From Gammaproteobacteria bacterium (lineage in GTDB: Bacteria; Pseudomonadota; Gammaproteobacteria; Steroidobacterales; Steroidobacteraceae): 64,000 nt of DNA. This document shows positions 54,711 through 62,723 of the stretch, piece by piece. Within the stretch, counting starts at the first letter, position 1. Each line of letters begins with the position of its first letter. The notes below the pieces were generated by a model. It ran no database searches. It was given only the letters and a program-made list of their open reading frames with translations, and had not been told where the DNA came from. Location of the stretch: the NCBI GenBank assembly GCA_017577615.1, contig PKRE01000003.1:124001-188000 (forward strand), read 5' to 3'. The position numbers and the translations under genes were made by a program.

Positions 54711-54995
54711 CTACCAGCGACCTCCACCGCCACGAGGACCGCGGCCTCCGCCCTGTCGTGCTTGAGCCTCGTTCACTCGGAGCAGTCGCCCGCCCATCTC
54801 TTTGCCATTCAAGGACTGAATGGCACGCTGCGCGTCAGCGCGCGGCATTTCCACGAAACCAAAACCACGTGGGCGTCCCGTTTCACGGTCGCTGATCAAC
54901 GCGACCGACTCGACCGTGCCATGTTGCTCGAACAACTCGCGAACCTGTCCCTCGTCTGCCGAGAACGGGAGGTTGCCTACATAGATCTTCGTCAT
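54711..54995 (-). CDS. Single-RRM RNA-binding protein (2 of 2)
   Basis: This 94-residue protein is a close paralogue of the gene at 49119. RNP2 (IYVGNL) and RNP1 (RGFGFVEM) are intact. The C-terminal tail is glycine- and arginine-rich (GGGRGPRGGGGRW), which often adds non-specific RNA binding. Its ATG at 54995 has a purine-rich leader. A GC stem followed by T5 lies just before it (55017-55063) and could be an attenuator. The gene ends at the edge of the repeat element R2. Confidence 0.92.
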   Translation of the reverse strand: MTKIYVGNLPFSADEGQVRELFEQHGTVESVALISDRETGRPRGFGFVEMPRADAQRAIQSLNGKEMGGRLLRVNEAQARQGGGRGPRGGGGRW

Positions 54996-55016
54996 GACGA
55001 TTCAATCTCACTACTG

Positions 55017-55063
55017 AAAAAGCCTCGAGTGCGAACGCGCATGCGCATTGGCCACAGCGAGGC
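55017..55063 (-). promoter_or_regulatory. Terminator-like hairpin in the leader of the second RRM gene
   Basis: Read on the minus strand, GCCTCG (55063-55058) pairs with CGAGGC (55027-55022). The 30-base loop contains the palindrome GCGCATGCGC, and five Ts follow immediately. It ends about 22 bases upstream of the start codon. A terminator in a leader could provide attenuation, for instance by temperature or by the protein itself. The stem is short and the loop long, so it is tentative. Confidence 0.45.
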
Positions 55064-55512
55064 CTGATTACGATCGGGCTCTACCTCACCGATGCAGCGA
55101 CGGAGCGGCAACGTCGCGGTAGTACCCAGGCCTAACGTTCGCGGTCTCGTCGGATTTTTCAGAAGTTGGCCGGTCAAGAATTGGCCGAAGACACGAGGCA
55201 ACTTGGCTGGCCAAGCGAAAAAGCGGGCAAAGGCACAACGAACGAAGCGCAATGTACGCCAATCCGATGAGCTAAAGCAATCGGGCTGGGGCCAGCGCCC
55301 CAAGTCCCGCGCCCGGAGCCACAAGCCATGTCAGCCTGTAGGCGGTTGGTATGGCGCGCGATTTGGCGCCCCTTCCTCCAGCCTTCGCCTTGCACCCTGC
55401 ATCCGGCGGCCCTACCTCCCACGAAATCCTACGCAAAGCCTGTAGACTAGCGTCCGTAACGAGCGCACCTGGCGCATTCCCACTTGAGCCCTAAGCTTTG
55501 CGCCTCAGCCAA
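55064..55512. other. Spacer between the RRM gene and the HAD gene
   Basis: About 450 bases with no accepted gene. A basic open frame on the plus strand (55092-55445) was rejected. TTGGCCGGTCAAGAATTGGCC and nearby TTGGCTGGCCAA form imperfect inverted repeats at about 55168-55215. The 3' part carries CTCCAGCC/CCTTGC strings like the end of a repeat arm, just before the HAD gene. A promoter for the HAD gene is expected here but was not found. Confidence 0.4.
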
Positions 55513-56199
55513 ATGCTTCGTCAGCCCATCCGCGCGATCTGTTTCGACCTCGACAATACTTTCTGGGACATCTGGCCGGTCATCCGAAAAGCGGAACAGG
55601 CCATGTACGACTTCCTCGCGCAACGTTACCCGAGGGTTGTCGCCAAGCTCACGATTGAGGCGATGCGCCAAGCACGTGAAGACGTCGAGGCACGCTTTCC
55701 GCACATGAAGCATGATTTCACGTTCTTGCGTAAGCAGGTGCTACGCGAGCACGCTGCGGAGTGTGGTTATGCGGAATGCATGGTCGAGGAAGCGTTCGAG
55801 GTGTTCATTCGCGCCCGCAACAAAGTCGAGCTATACGACGATGTGGTGCCGGGGCTTGAAGCACTGAGGAGTCGATATCGGCTCTTCACCGCGAGCAACG
55901 GTAACGCCGATCTAGAGCGAATCGGCCTCAAGCACTTCTTCGAGCGCACCATTGCCGCACGGGAGGTGGGCGTGCCCAAACCCGATCGGCGGATCTTCGA
56001 GAAGGTCGTGGAGGGTACCGATCTGGCGATGAGCGAGGTGATTTACGTCGGCGATGATCCTGAGCTCGACGTTGCAGGCGCGCGCGCGGCGGGCATGCAA
56101 CCGGTTTGGATCGATCGCGCAGGAACCCCCTGGCCGACGCACCTCGAGCCGCCACCAGTGGTCGTACGTTCACTCACTGAGCTTCTGCAGCATCTGTAG
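55513..56199 (+). CDS. HAD-family hydrolase
   Basis: The ATG at 55513 gives 228 residues; a TTG five codons earlier is possible. HAD motif I is ICFDLDNTFWD with nucleophile Asp12 and acid Asp14. Motif II is FTASNGN, motif III Lys is in GVPKPDRRIF, and motif IV is VIYVGDDPELDVAGARAAGM. The helical cap after motif I makes it a subfamily I, YjjG/YigB-like phosphatase. The substrate is unknown; FMN and nucleotide monophosphates are common in relatives. Confidence 0.87.
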   Translation: MLRQPIRAICFDLDNTFWDIWPVIRKAEQAMYDFLAQRYPRVVAKLTIEAMRQAREDVEARFPHMKHDFTFLRKQVLREHAAECGYAECMVEEAFEVFIRARNKVELYDDVVPGLEALRSRYRLFTASNGNADLERIGLKHFFERTIAAREVGVPKPDRRIFEKVVEGTDLAMSEVIYVGDDPELDVAGARAAGMQPVWIDRAGTPWPTHLEPPPVVVRSLTELLQHL

Positions 56200-56201
56200 G
56201 C

Positions 56202-56367
56202 TAGAGGCTGGAGACTGGAGACGGGAGGCAGGAGCTAGCGCGCATACGCGCGCTGATAGCCCAGCGCCCAGAGCCGAACAGCCCGATCAAAGTGCGCGGC
56301 GGAGCCTATTGCCAACAGGCGGTGGCATTTCGGCGTCGCAGCTCCAGCCCCCAGCCTCCCGCCTCCT
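56202..56367. repeat. Repeat element R4 (arms only)
   Basis: The left arm is GAGGCTGGAGACTGGAGACG and then AGGAGCTAGCGCGCATACGC with GATAGCCCAGCGCCCAGAG after it. The right arm is GCAGCTCCAGCCCCCAGCCT. The inner 26-base palindrome of R1 and R2 is absent. It fills the whole gap between the HAD gene and metZ, which converge on it. Confidence 0.7.
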
Positions 56368-56370
56368 TTC

Positions 56371-57540
56371 TTACACGCACGCAAGCCCTCGCGCGAGGTC
56401 TTCCTTCAGATCCTCGACGTGCTCGAGCCCCACGGAGATTCGCAGCAGACCTTCCGTGATGCCGGCGCGCTCGCGCTCTTCGGGAGAAATGCGCGAATGC
56501 GTCGTTGTCGCGGGATGAGTGATCGTCGTCTTCACATCTCCCAGATTCGCGGTGATCGACATCAGGCGAGTCGCGTCGATGAAAGCCCACGCTGCATCAC
56601 GACCACCTTCTACCTCGAACGAGACGATGCTGCCGAACGCCGACTGTTGACTCTTGGCGAGCTCGTGCTGCGGGTGAGAAGGCAACCCCGCGTAGTACAC
56701 CCGGCGCACTTTCGGCTGCTGCTCGAGCCAACGCGCCAGCTCGAGCGCTGCCGCCGACTGTGCACGCATCCTGAGCTCGAGAGTTTCCAAGCCTTTAAGG
56801 AACACCCAAGCATTGAACGGGCTCATGCTCGGCCCTGCCGTGCGCAAGAATCCGAAGATCTCTTTGCCGACGCGTTCTGCATCGCCGAGCACGGCCCCGC
56901 CGACACAGCGACCCTGCCCGTCGAGGAATTTCGTGGCCGAATGGATCACCAAGTCCGCACCGAGCTCGAGCGGCCTTTGCAACGCAGGCGTACAGAAGCA
57001 GTTGTCGACTGCGAGGAGGACATCGTGCTCGTGCGCGAGCTGCGCCAGCGTGCGAATGTCGCCGATGGTGGACAATGGATTGGACGGGGTCTCCAAGTAG
57101 AAGAGCCGCGTGTTCGGCTTGATAGCGAGCCGCCACGCATCCGGATCATCGAGCGGCACGTACGTCACCGCGATGCCGAATTTGACCAGGTAACGATTGA
57201 TGAGTGCGATCGTCGAGCCGAACACGCTCTCTGAGCACACGATATGGTCGCCTGCCTTCAAGAGCGCCATGCACGTCGCCAGTATCGCCGCCATGCCGGA
57301 CGAGGTCGCCACACAGCACGCCGCGCCTTCCATCGCCGCCAGGCGCTCCTCGAAGCAGCGTACCGTCGGGTTCGTGAAGCGCGAATAGATATTGCCTTTT
57401 TCCGTCTCCGCGAAACGTGCCGCCGCCTCGGCGGCACTACGAAACACGAAGCTCGAGGTGGTGAAAATCGGCTCAGCGTGCTCGCCCTCTGCAGTGCGAA
57501 CTTGACCGGCACGGACACCCAGCGTGGATAGATGCGTCAT
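56371..57540 (-). CDS. metZ: O-succinylhomoserine sulfhydrylase MetZ
   Basis: MetZ makes homocysteine directly from O-succinylhomoserine and sulfide, with PLP. The protein has 389 residues. The PLP lysine is Lys204 in HSATKFLDGQGR, the Cys/Met-family signature. Other blocks are PIFTTSSFVFRS, YSRFTNPTV, and VDNCFCTPALQRP. Cystathionine gamma-synthase is close in sequence; the TSSF and NCFCTPALQ wording fits MetZ better. It should take part in methionine synthesis. It is divergent from the FIST gene. Confidence 0.88.
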   Translation of the reverse strand: MTHLSTLGVRAGQVRTAEGEHAEPIFTTSSFVFRSAAEAAARFAETEKGNIYSRFTNPTVRCFEERLAAMEGAACCVATSSGMAAILATCMALLKAGDHIVCSESVFGSTIALINRYLVKFGIAVTYVPLDDPDAWRLAIKPNTRLFYLETPSNPLSTIGDIRTLAQLAHEHDVLLAVDNCFCTPALQRPLELGADLVIHSATKFLDGQGRCVGGAVLGDAERVGKEIFGFLRTAGPSMSPFNAWVFLKGLETLELRMRAQSAAALELARWLEQQPKVRRVYYAGLPSHPQHELAKSQQSAFGSIVSFEVEGGRDAAWAFIDATRLMSITANLGDVKTTITHPATTTHSRISPEERERAGITEGLLRISVGLEHVEDLKEDLARGLACV

Positions 57541-57739
57541 AAGAGTGACATGAGGTCGATAATGAGCGGGAAGTGCTTGCTCGAGACACGTAGTGTAAGG
57601 AAAAAGACGATCCGCTGCTGAACACCGTGCTCGCGAGCGCGCCGGGCATCGTCATACGCATAGTTGCTGACGGCGCAGCAGCAACGGTGCGGCAAAGCTC
57701 GTATAGAATCGGGCGCTCTGATCAACTTGGGAACCGCGC

Positions 57740-58924
57740 ATGCGCTGGTCATCTGTCGTCGACACGGACCGTTCGCTGCACGTCGCGGTCGAGCGCGCAG
57801 CAGAGAGCATCTTTCTCGGCCTCGGGCGCAAGGAGCCCGACTTGCTGATCGCGTTCGTGAGCGCCGAGCACGCGCCACGCTTCGAGGCTCTCCCCGAGCT
57901 CGTGCGCCGCGAGTTCGAAAGCACGCTGTTGTTCGGCTGCTGCGCAAGCGGCGTGATCGGAGGCGGCCGCGAGATAGAGGATCGAGCAGCGCTTTCCCTG
58001 ACAGGGGCTCTGCTCCCGGGCGTCAAGCTGAAGGGCGCACACTTCGACGCCTCGCAAATTCCGCCAATCTATGCCGAGCAGCGGGTCTGGGAGGACACTT
58101 TGCGGCTCACGCCAAGCCAGCAGCCCGCCTTCTTGGTTCTCGCGGATCCGTTCAGCTTCGAGACCGAGACGTTCCTGCGCGGGCTCGACCGCGCGTATCC
58201 ACTCGCACCGAAGGTCGGTGGACTTGCAAGCGGTGCCAGACAGCCGGGGGGCGCGGCTCTGTTCGTCGGCGAACAGGTGTATCGCTCCGGTTGTGCGGTT
58301 CTCGCCCTGACCGGAAATATTGAGCTCGACACGATCGTGGCGCAGGGTTGCCGACCGATCGGCGATCCGATGTTCGTGACCGGCTCGCACGATAATTTGA
58401 TCCGCGAGCTGGACGGTCAATCGCCGCGTAATGTGCTCACCGAGCTATTTGAGCGTCTCCCGCCGAATGATCGCGAGCTATTCACTCATTCCTTGTTCAT
58501 CGGCCTGGCAGTACGCAGCGACGCGAGCCAATACGTGCCCGGCGATTTCTTGATCCGCAGCATTCTCGGCATGGACCCACAGAGCGGCGCGCTCTGGATC
58601 AACGAACGCGTGCCATGCAACAGCGTGGTGCAATTTCACTTGCGCGATGCCGTCACGTCGGCATTGGACCTCGACCGCATGCTGACCACTTATCGCGCCT
58701 CACACCCTGTGCCGAGCAACTCCGGAGCGCTGTTGTTCTCCTGCGCCGGCCGCGGCTTTGGGCTATACGGGCAAGTCGATCATGACAGCAACGCATTCAG
58801 ACGACTGGTGAGCGACATTCCCATCGGGGGCTTCTTCTGCGCCGGCGAAATCGGCCCGGTGCAGAGCAACACCTATCTACACGGCTATACGAGCGCATTC
58901 GCTGTCTTTAGAGAGAAACGGTAG
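57740..58924 (+). CDS. FIST sensory-domain protein
   Basis: This 394-residue protein has an N-terminal FIST domain (about 30-225; LLFGCCASGVIGGGREIED, PKVGGLASGAR) and a FIST_C domain (about 230-390; FLIRSILGMD, ALLFSCAGRG). FIST domains are thought to bind small ligands such as amino acids and are often joined to histidine kinases or methyl-accepting proteins; here the pair stands alone without a kinase or output. A TATAGAAT box at 57702-57709 is a likely -10 element, with a weak -35. Confidence 0.87.
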   Translation: MRWSSVVDTDRSLHVAVERAAESIFLGLGRKEPDLLIAFVSAEHAPRFEALPELVRREFESTLLFGCCASGVIGGGREIEDRAALSLTGALLPGVKLKGAHFDASQIPPIYAEQRVWEDTLRLTPSQQPAFLVLADPFSFETETFLRGLDRAYPLAPKVGGLASGARQPGGAALFVGEQVYRSGCAVLALTGNIELDTIVAQGCRPIGDPMFVTGSHDNLIRELDGQSPRNVLTELFERLPPNDRELFTHSLFIGLAVRSDASQYVPGDFLIRSILGMDPQSGALWINERVPCNSVVQFHLRDAVTSALDLDRMLTTYRASHPVPSNSGALLFSCAGRGFGLYGQVDHDSNAFRRLVSDIPIGGFFCAGEIGPVQSNTYLHGYTSAFAVFREKR

Positions 58925-58925
58925 T

Positions 58926-59220
58926 AGACTGGGGCTGAGGATGCTGGGCACTGGGCGCTGGGCTTTCGCTATCAGCGCACGTCTGCGTTAGCTTCAGCCC
59001 CCTGCCCCGAGTCTCCCGCACATTGGACCCGCCGCAAATACGTTTCCGTAGGTCTACAAAGAAGACGTGCCAGTTTTCGATGAAAACAAATCCTGATGTC
59101 GTACCCGTTGGGCTCGAGGCATGAGGCAGCGCCTGTTGGACTTTGGCTATCAGCGCGCGTGTGCGCGTTAGCTCCAGTCTCCAGCCAGAGCCCAGCGTCC
59201 AGAGCCCAGCAGCCCTACCC
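58926..59220. repeat. Repeat region R5 (two related arms)
   Basis: Two units of about 95-115 bases sit at 58926-59019 and 59104-59220. Both contain CTATCAGCGC followed by CGT, TGCG, TTAGCT and CAG: the first reads GCTATCAGCGCACGTCTGCG and the second GCTATCAGCGCGCGTGTGCG. They share the GGGCGCTGGGC / CCAGCGTCCAGAGCCCAG strings of the other elements. There is no internal palindrome of the R1 type. The region separates the FIST gene from the S9 peptidase. Confidence 0.6.
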
Positions 59221-59290
59221 CATGCGTTATCGCCGGCTCAACATATACTTCCCACTTCAAGCCGTCAGATCGTCTTGGAGTTGGCGTCCG

Positions 59291-61357
59291 ATGTTCGTGC
59301 GTGTCGTCTTTCCCGCCTTGTATGCGATCCTGCTCGTGTGCCTCCCGGCGCAAGCGCAACAACGCGAGCCATTCTCAGTCGAGCACCTCGTGCGCCTGCA
59401 ACGGGTGACCGGGCCAGCATTGTCGCCGGACGGCCGAACAGTTGTCTTCACGGTGCGCGATACCGACATGGAAGCGAACCGTGGTCTTCAGGATTTGTGG
59501 ATCGTCAGCCTGGAGGACAAGAATTCTCCTCCACGTCGTCTCACCACACATCCCGAGCAGGATCACTCGCCGCAGTGGTCCCAGGATGGCAAGTACATCT
59601 ACTTCCTGTCCACGCGCAGCGGCTCGTCGCAAGTTTGGCGCATCCCGAGCAGTGGTGGCGAAGCACAACAAGTGACGGATCTACCGCTCGACGTCGGCTC
59701 CTTCCGGCTCGCACCGAACGGCACGCGCATCGCTCTGACGATCGATGTCTATCCGGACTGCGAGACCCTGCGGTGCTCGAGCGAGCGTCTCGAAATGAAG
59801 GCGACATCGCCGCAGACGGGCATGACATTCGATCGTCTGTTCGTGCGACATTGGGATACCTGGAAAGACGGGCGCGTATCGCAGCTCTTCGTCGCCGACA
59901 TCGAGAACGGGCGTGCGGGCGAGCCAGTCTCGGTGAGCGCCTCTCTGGACGCGGATGTGCCTTCCAAGCCGTTCGGCGATTCGAGCGAGTACGCCTTCTC
60001 CCCAGACAGCACCAAGCTGGCTTTCACCGCACGTATCAAGGGCGCCTCCGAGCCCTGGTCCACGAACTTCGACATCTATGAGGTCAACATCGACGGCAGC
60101 GACCTCAGGAACTTGACTCAGGACAATCCTGCCTGGGACATGCAGCCGGTGTACTCGCCGGATGGGCAGTACCTGGCATGGCGCGCCACGAAACGACCGG
60201 GCTTCGAATCGGATCGCTTTCACATCGTGCTCCTCGATCGCACGACCGGCGAGCGCCGTGCGCTCACCGACGATTGGGATCGCTCGGTGAGCACCATCCA
60301 GTTCTCCAAAGACGGGCGCAGCTTGTACACCACCGCGGATCACTTCGGCCAACATCCGTTGTGGTCGATCGATATCAAGAGCGGCAAGCCGACCATGCTG
60401 ACCGGGCCCGGACGTGTGGAGTCGTTCAGCGTGGGAGACAAGGAGATCGTCTACACGCTCGCCTCGTTGAAATCGCCAGCTGAGCTTTACGCGGTGTCGC
60501 CGCGCACTGGCCAGATACGCGAGCTGCCGAAACTCAACGCAGAACGGCTCGCGAAGCTCGCTCTGGGTGAGCCCGAGCAGTTCACCTTCGTCGGCGCGAA
60601 CGGCGAGACAGTCTATGGCTACGTCATGCGGCCAGCGAATTTCGACCCGAATCGGCGCTATCCCGTCGCGTTCATCGTGCACGGCGGACCGCAAGTGTCG
60701 TTCGGCAACGCCTGGAGCTATCGCTGGAATCCACAAACGTATGCCGGCGCAGGTTACGCCTCCGTCTTCATCGACTTCCACGGCTCACCGGGCTACGGCC
60801 AAGCGTTCACGGATTCGATCAGCGGCGATTGGGGCGGCAAGCCGCTCGAAGACCTGCAGACAGGACTTGCCGTGGCGCTCGAGAAGTTCCCATGGCTCGA
60901 CGGCCAGCGCATCTGCGCGCTCGGCGCTTCATTCGGCGGTTACATGATCAACTGGATTGCGGGCAACTGGCCGGAGCCGTTCAAGTGCCTTGTGAACCAT
61001 GCAGGCATTTTCGACAGTCGCTTCATGGGCTATACCACCGAAGAGCTGTGGTTCACCGAATGGGAACATGGCGGTACGCCGTTTGAGGTCCCGGAGAACT
61101 ACGAGAAGTACAACCCTGCAAACCACGTGAGCAAATGGCGCGTGCCAATGCTCGTGATTCACGGTTTGCGCGACTATCGCGTACCGTACTCTCAGGGCAT
61201 TGCGACGTTCACGGCGCTGCAACGGCGCGGCATACCGAGTCGACTCGTCATCTTCCCGGACGAGAACCATTGGGTGCTCAAGCCTGCTAACAGCATCCAG
61301 TGGCATCGTGAGGTCGAGGCGTGGCTGGATAGGTGGACAGGGCAAGGAGACGAGTAG
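59291..61357 (+). CDS. S9 family peptidase (prolyl oligopeptidase / dipeptidyl-peptidase IV-like), secreted
   Basis: The ATG at 59291 has GGAG about ten bases upstream and starts a signal peptide (VVFPALYAILLVCLPAQAQQ, 20 residues), giving 688 residues. Upstream in-frame starts lie in a repeat and are not used. An N-terminal beta-propeller (DPPIV type) with PDGRTVVFTVRDTD and SPQWSQDGKYIYFLSTRS leads to the alpha/beta hydrolase domain. The catalytic triad is Ser547 (GASFGGYM), Asp628 (LRDYRVP) and His660 (DENHWVLKP). It should cleave dipeptides or acyl-amino acids from peptide N-termini in the periplasm. Confidence 0.93.
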   Translation: MFVRVVFPALYAILLVCLPAQAQQREPFSVEHLVRLQRVTGPALSPDGRTVVFTVRDTDMEANRGLQDLWIVSLEDKNSPPRRLTTHPEQDHSPQWSQDGKYIYFLSTRSGSSQVWRIPSSGGEAQQVTDLPLDVGSFRLAPNGTRIALTIDVYPDCETLRCSSERLEMKATSPQTGMTFDRLFVRHWDTWKDGRVSQLFVADIENGRAGEPVSVSASLDADVPSKPFGDSSEYAFSPDSTKLAFTARIKGASEPWSTNFDIYEVNIDGSDLRNLTQDNPAWDMQPVYSPDGQYLAWRATKRPGFESDRFHIVLLDRTTGERRALTDDWDRSVSTIQFSKDGRSLYTTADHFGQHPLWSIDIKSGKPTMLTGPGRVESFSVGDKEIVYTLASLKSPAELYAVSPRTGQIRELPKLNAERLAKLALGEPEQFTFVGANGETVYGYVMRPANFDPNRRYPVAFIVHGGPQVSFGNAWSYRWNPQTYAGAGYASVFIDFHGSPGYGQAFTDSISGDWGGKPLEDLQTGLAVALEKFPWLDGQRICALGASFGGYMINWIAGNWPEPFKCLVNHAGIFDSRFMGYTTEELWFTEWEHGGTPFEVPENYEKYNPANHVSKWRVPMLVIHGLRDYRVPYSQGIATFTALQRRGIPSRLVIFPDENHWVLKPANSIQWHREVEAWLDRWTGQGDE

Positions 61358-61670
61358 GCTGGGCGCTGGCTGGAGGCTGGAGACTGGAGCTAGCGCGCTG
61401 GAACGTCTTTCTCCAGAACTCAGTGCCAGCAGCCCGTGGCCCGAACTCCACGCCCTGCAGGCGCCTTCAGGACTTGTTGCACGCAAAGGGCTGCCGTTAC
61501 GAATACGGGCTCGCAGCACCAGTACGGTTTTGCAGTAGATGATCCCTCCCCCGCGAAGCGGGGGAGGCGTTGGGAGGGGGCCTGCGATATATAGCGGGCC
61601 GTTGGGCGCTGGGCTCTGGGCGCTGGCTACAAGCGCGCGTATGCGCGCTACCCCCAGCCCCCGCCTCCGA
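61358..61670. repeat. Repeat element R3 with half of the core and a GC hairpin
   Basis: The left arm is GGCTGGAGGCTGGAGACTGG with AGCTAGCGCGC after it. CAGCAGCCCGTGGCCC then AACTCCAC and GCAGG match R1 closely, then TTCAGGACTTGTTGCAC matches the start of the R1/R2 core, after which the similarity ends. A perfect 10-base stem CCTCCCCCGC-GAA-GCGGGGGAGG is at 61545-61567. The right arm is AAGCGCGCGTATGCGCGCTA and CCCCCAGCCCCCGCCTCCG. It fills the gap between two convergent genes. Confidence 0.75.
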
Positions 61671-61675
61671 TCCAC

Positions 61676-62710
61676 TTACGCTTCCACCCTCGTCCACGGC
61701 GCCTGATACGACAGCCCGAGGCGCATGATCTGTTCGAGCAAGGCACGATACTCGATGCCGGCTGCGCGCGCGGACTCCGTGAAATCCTCCACCCGCGCGA
61801 TATTCGGATTGGCATTGGCTTCGAGCACGAACACGCTGCCATCCGGGCGCATGCGAAAATCCATGCGTGCATAACCGCTCAAGTAGAGCGCGCGATAGAT
61901 GCGCTTCGAAAGCTTGGCGAGATAGCTCTCCATGCCCTCCGGCAGATCCTCCGCCGGCCCGGTCATGATCCCATGCTTTTCCTGGTAGCGTCGATCCCAT
62001 TTGACCTTGCGCGTGGCGATGCCGGCCATGACCTCCGGAAGCGTACCAAAGTCGATCTCCCACACAGGAAAGGTCTGCAAGCGTTCGTTGCCGAGGACGC
62101 CTACATACAGCTCGCGACCCTCTATGTATTCCTCGACGAGCGCATCCGACTGCGTTTGCTCGTGAATGAACTCAATGCGTTCCTTCAGCCGCGCCACATC
62201 CGCGACGATTGATGCCTGCGATATACAGAGAGACGCATCTTCCGTGGCGGACTTCACGAACAACGGAAACTTGAGCTTGCGCGGTAGACAGAAGCGCCGC
62301 CCGCGGCGAAACACCGCGAACCTCGGCGTGGCGATACGATGATAGGAGAGAATCTGTTTCGAGAGCGCCTTGTCCCGCGAGATCATCATGCCGCGGGGAT
62401 TACAGCCAGTGTACGGCTGTCGCATGAGCTCGAGGAACGCAACGACGTGCTGATCGTACGTGACGATACTCTGGAACTCCTCGAGGAGATTGAACGCGAT
62501 GTCGGGCTTCCATTCCATGATCGCGGCACGCAAGTCGGACAAATTGTCCCGCAAGCCAAGCGCGCGCACCGTGTGCCCCGCCCTCTGGAGCGTTGTGATG
62601 ACATCGTACTCGGTTCTGAACTCGTCTATTTCTTTTTCTGTATAGCCTTTCAGGCTACGCGGCGGCACGAGGCTCTCGTGCATCAGAACGAGAACGCGCA
62701 ACGGTTTCAT
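61676..62710 (-). CDS. ATP-grasp ligase (D-Ala-D-Ala-ligase-like), third gene of operon
   Basis: This 344-residue protein has the ATP-grasp layout: an N-terminal domain ending in FNLLEEFQSI, then the sequence FPLFVKSATEDASLCIS for ATP, LVEEYIEGRELYVGVLGN, and the Mg site YARMDFRMRPDG with VFVLEANANPNIA. It is like D-alanine-D-alanine ligase and RimK-type amidoligases but is much less close to Ddl than the ddlB product at 10159. The real substrate is unknown. The start lies 13 bases after the stop of the metallopeptidase-like gene, so it belongs to its operon. Confidence 0.85.
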   Translation of the reverse strand: MKPLRVLVLMHESLVPPRSLKGYTEKEIDEFRTEYDVITTLQRAGHTVRALGLRDNLSDLRAAIMEWKPDIAFNLLEEFQSIVTYDQHVVAFLELMRQPYTGCNPRGMMISRDKALSKQILSYHRIATPRFAVFRRGRRFCLPRKLKFPLFVKSATEDASLCISQASIVADVARLKERIEFIHEQTQSDALVEEYIEGRELYVGVLGNERLQTFPVWEIDFGTLPEVMAGIATRKVKWDRRYQEKHGIMTGPAEDLPEGMESYLAKLSKRIYRALYLSGYARMDFRMRPDGSVFVLEANANPNIARVEDFTESARAAGIEYRALLEQIMRLGLSYQAPWTRVEA

Positions 62711-62723
62711 GTCGTCATGGACG

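Noticed and set aside
55092..55445. Basic 117-residue open frame on the plus strand
   Set aside because: Codon third positions lack the G/C preference of real genes here, and there is no domain. It probably reflects inverted repeats in the spacer.
59096..59290. N-terminal extension of the S9 peptidase
   Set aside because: It would be translated from repeat R5 and would destroy the signal peptide, which begins at 59291.
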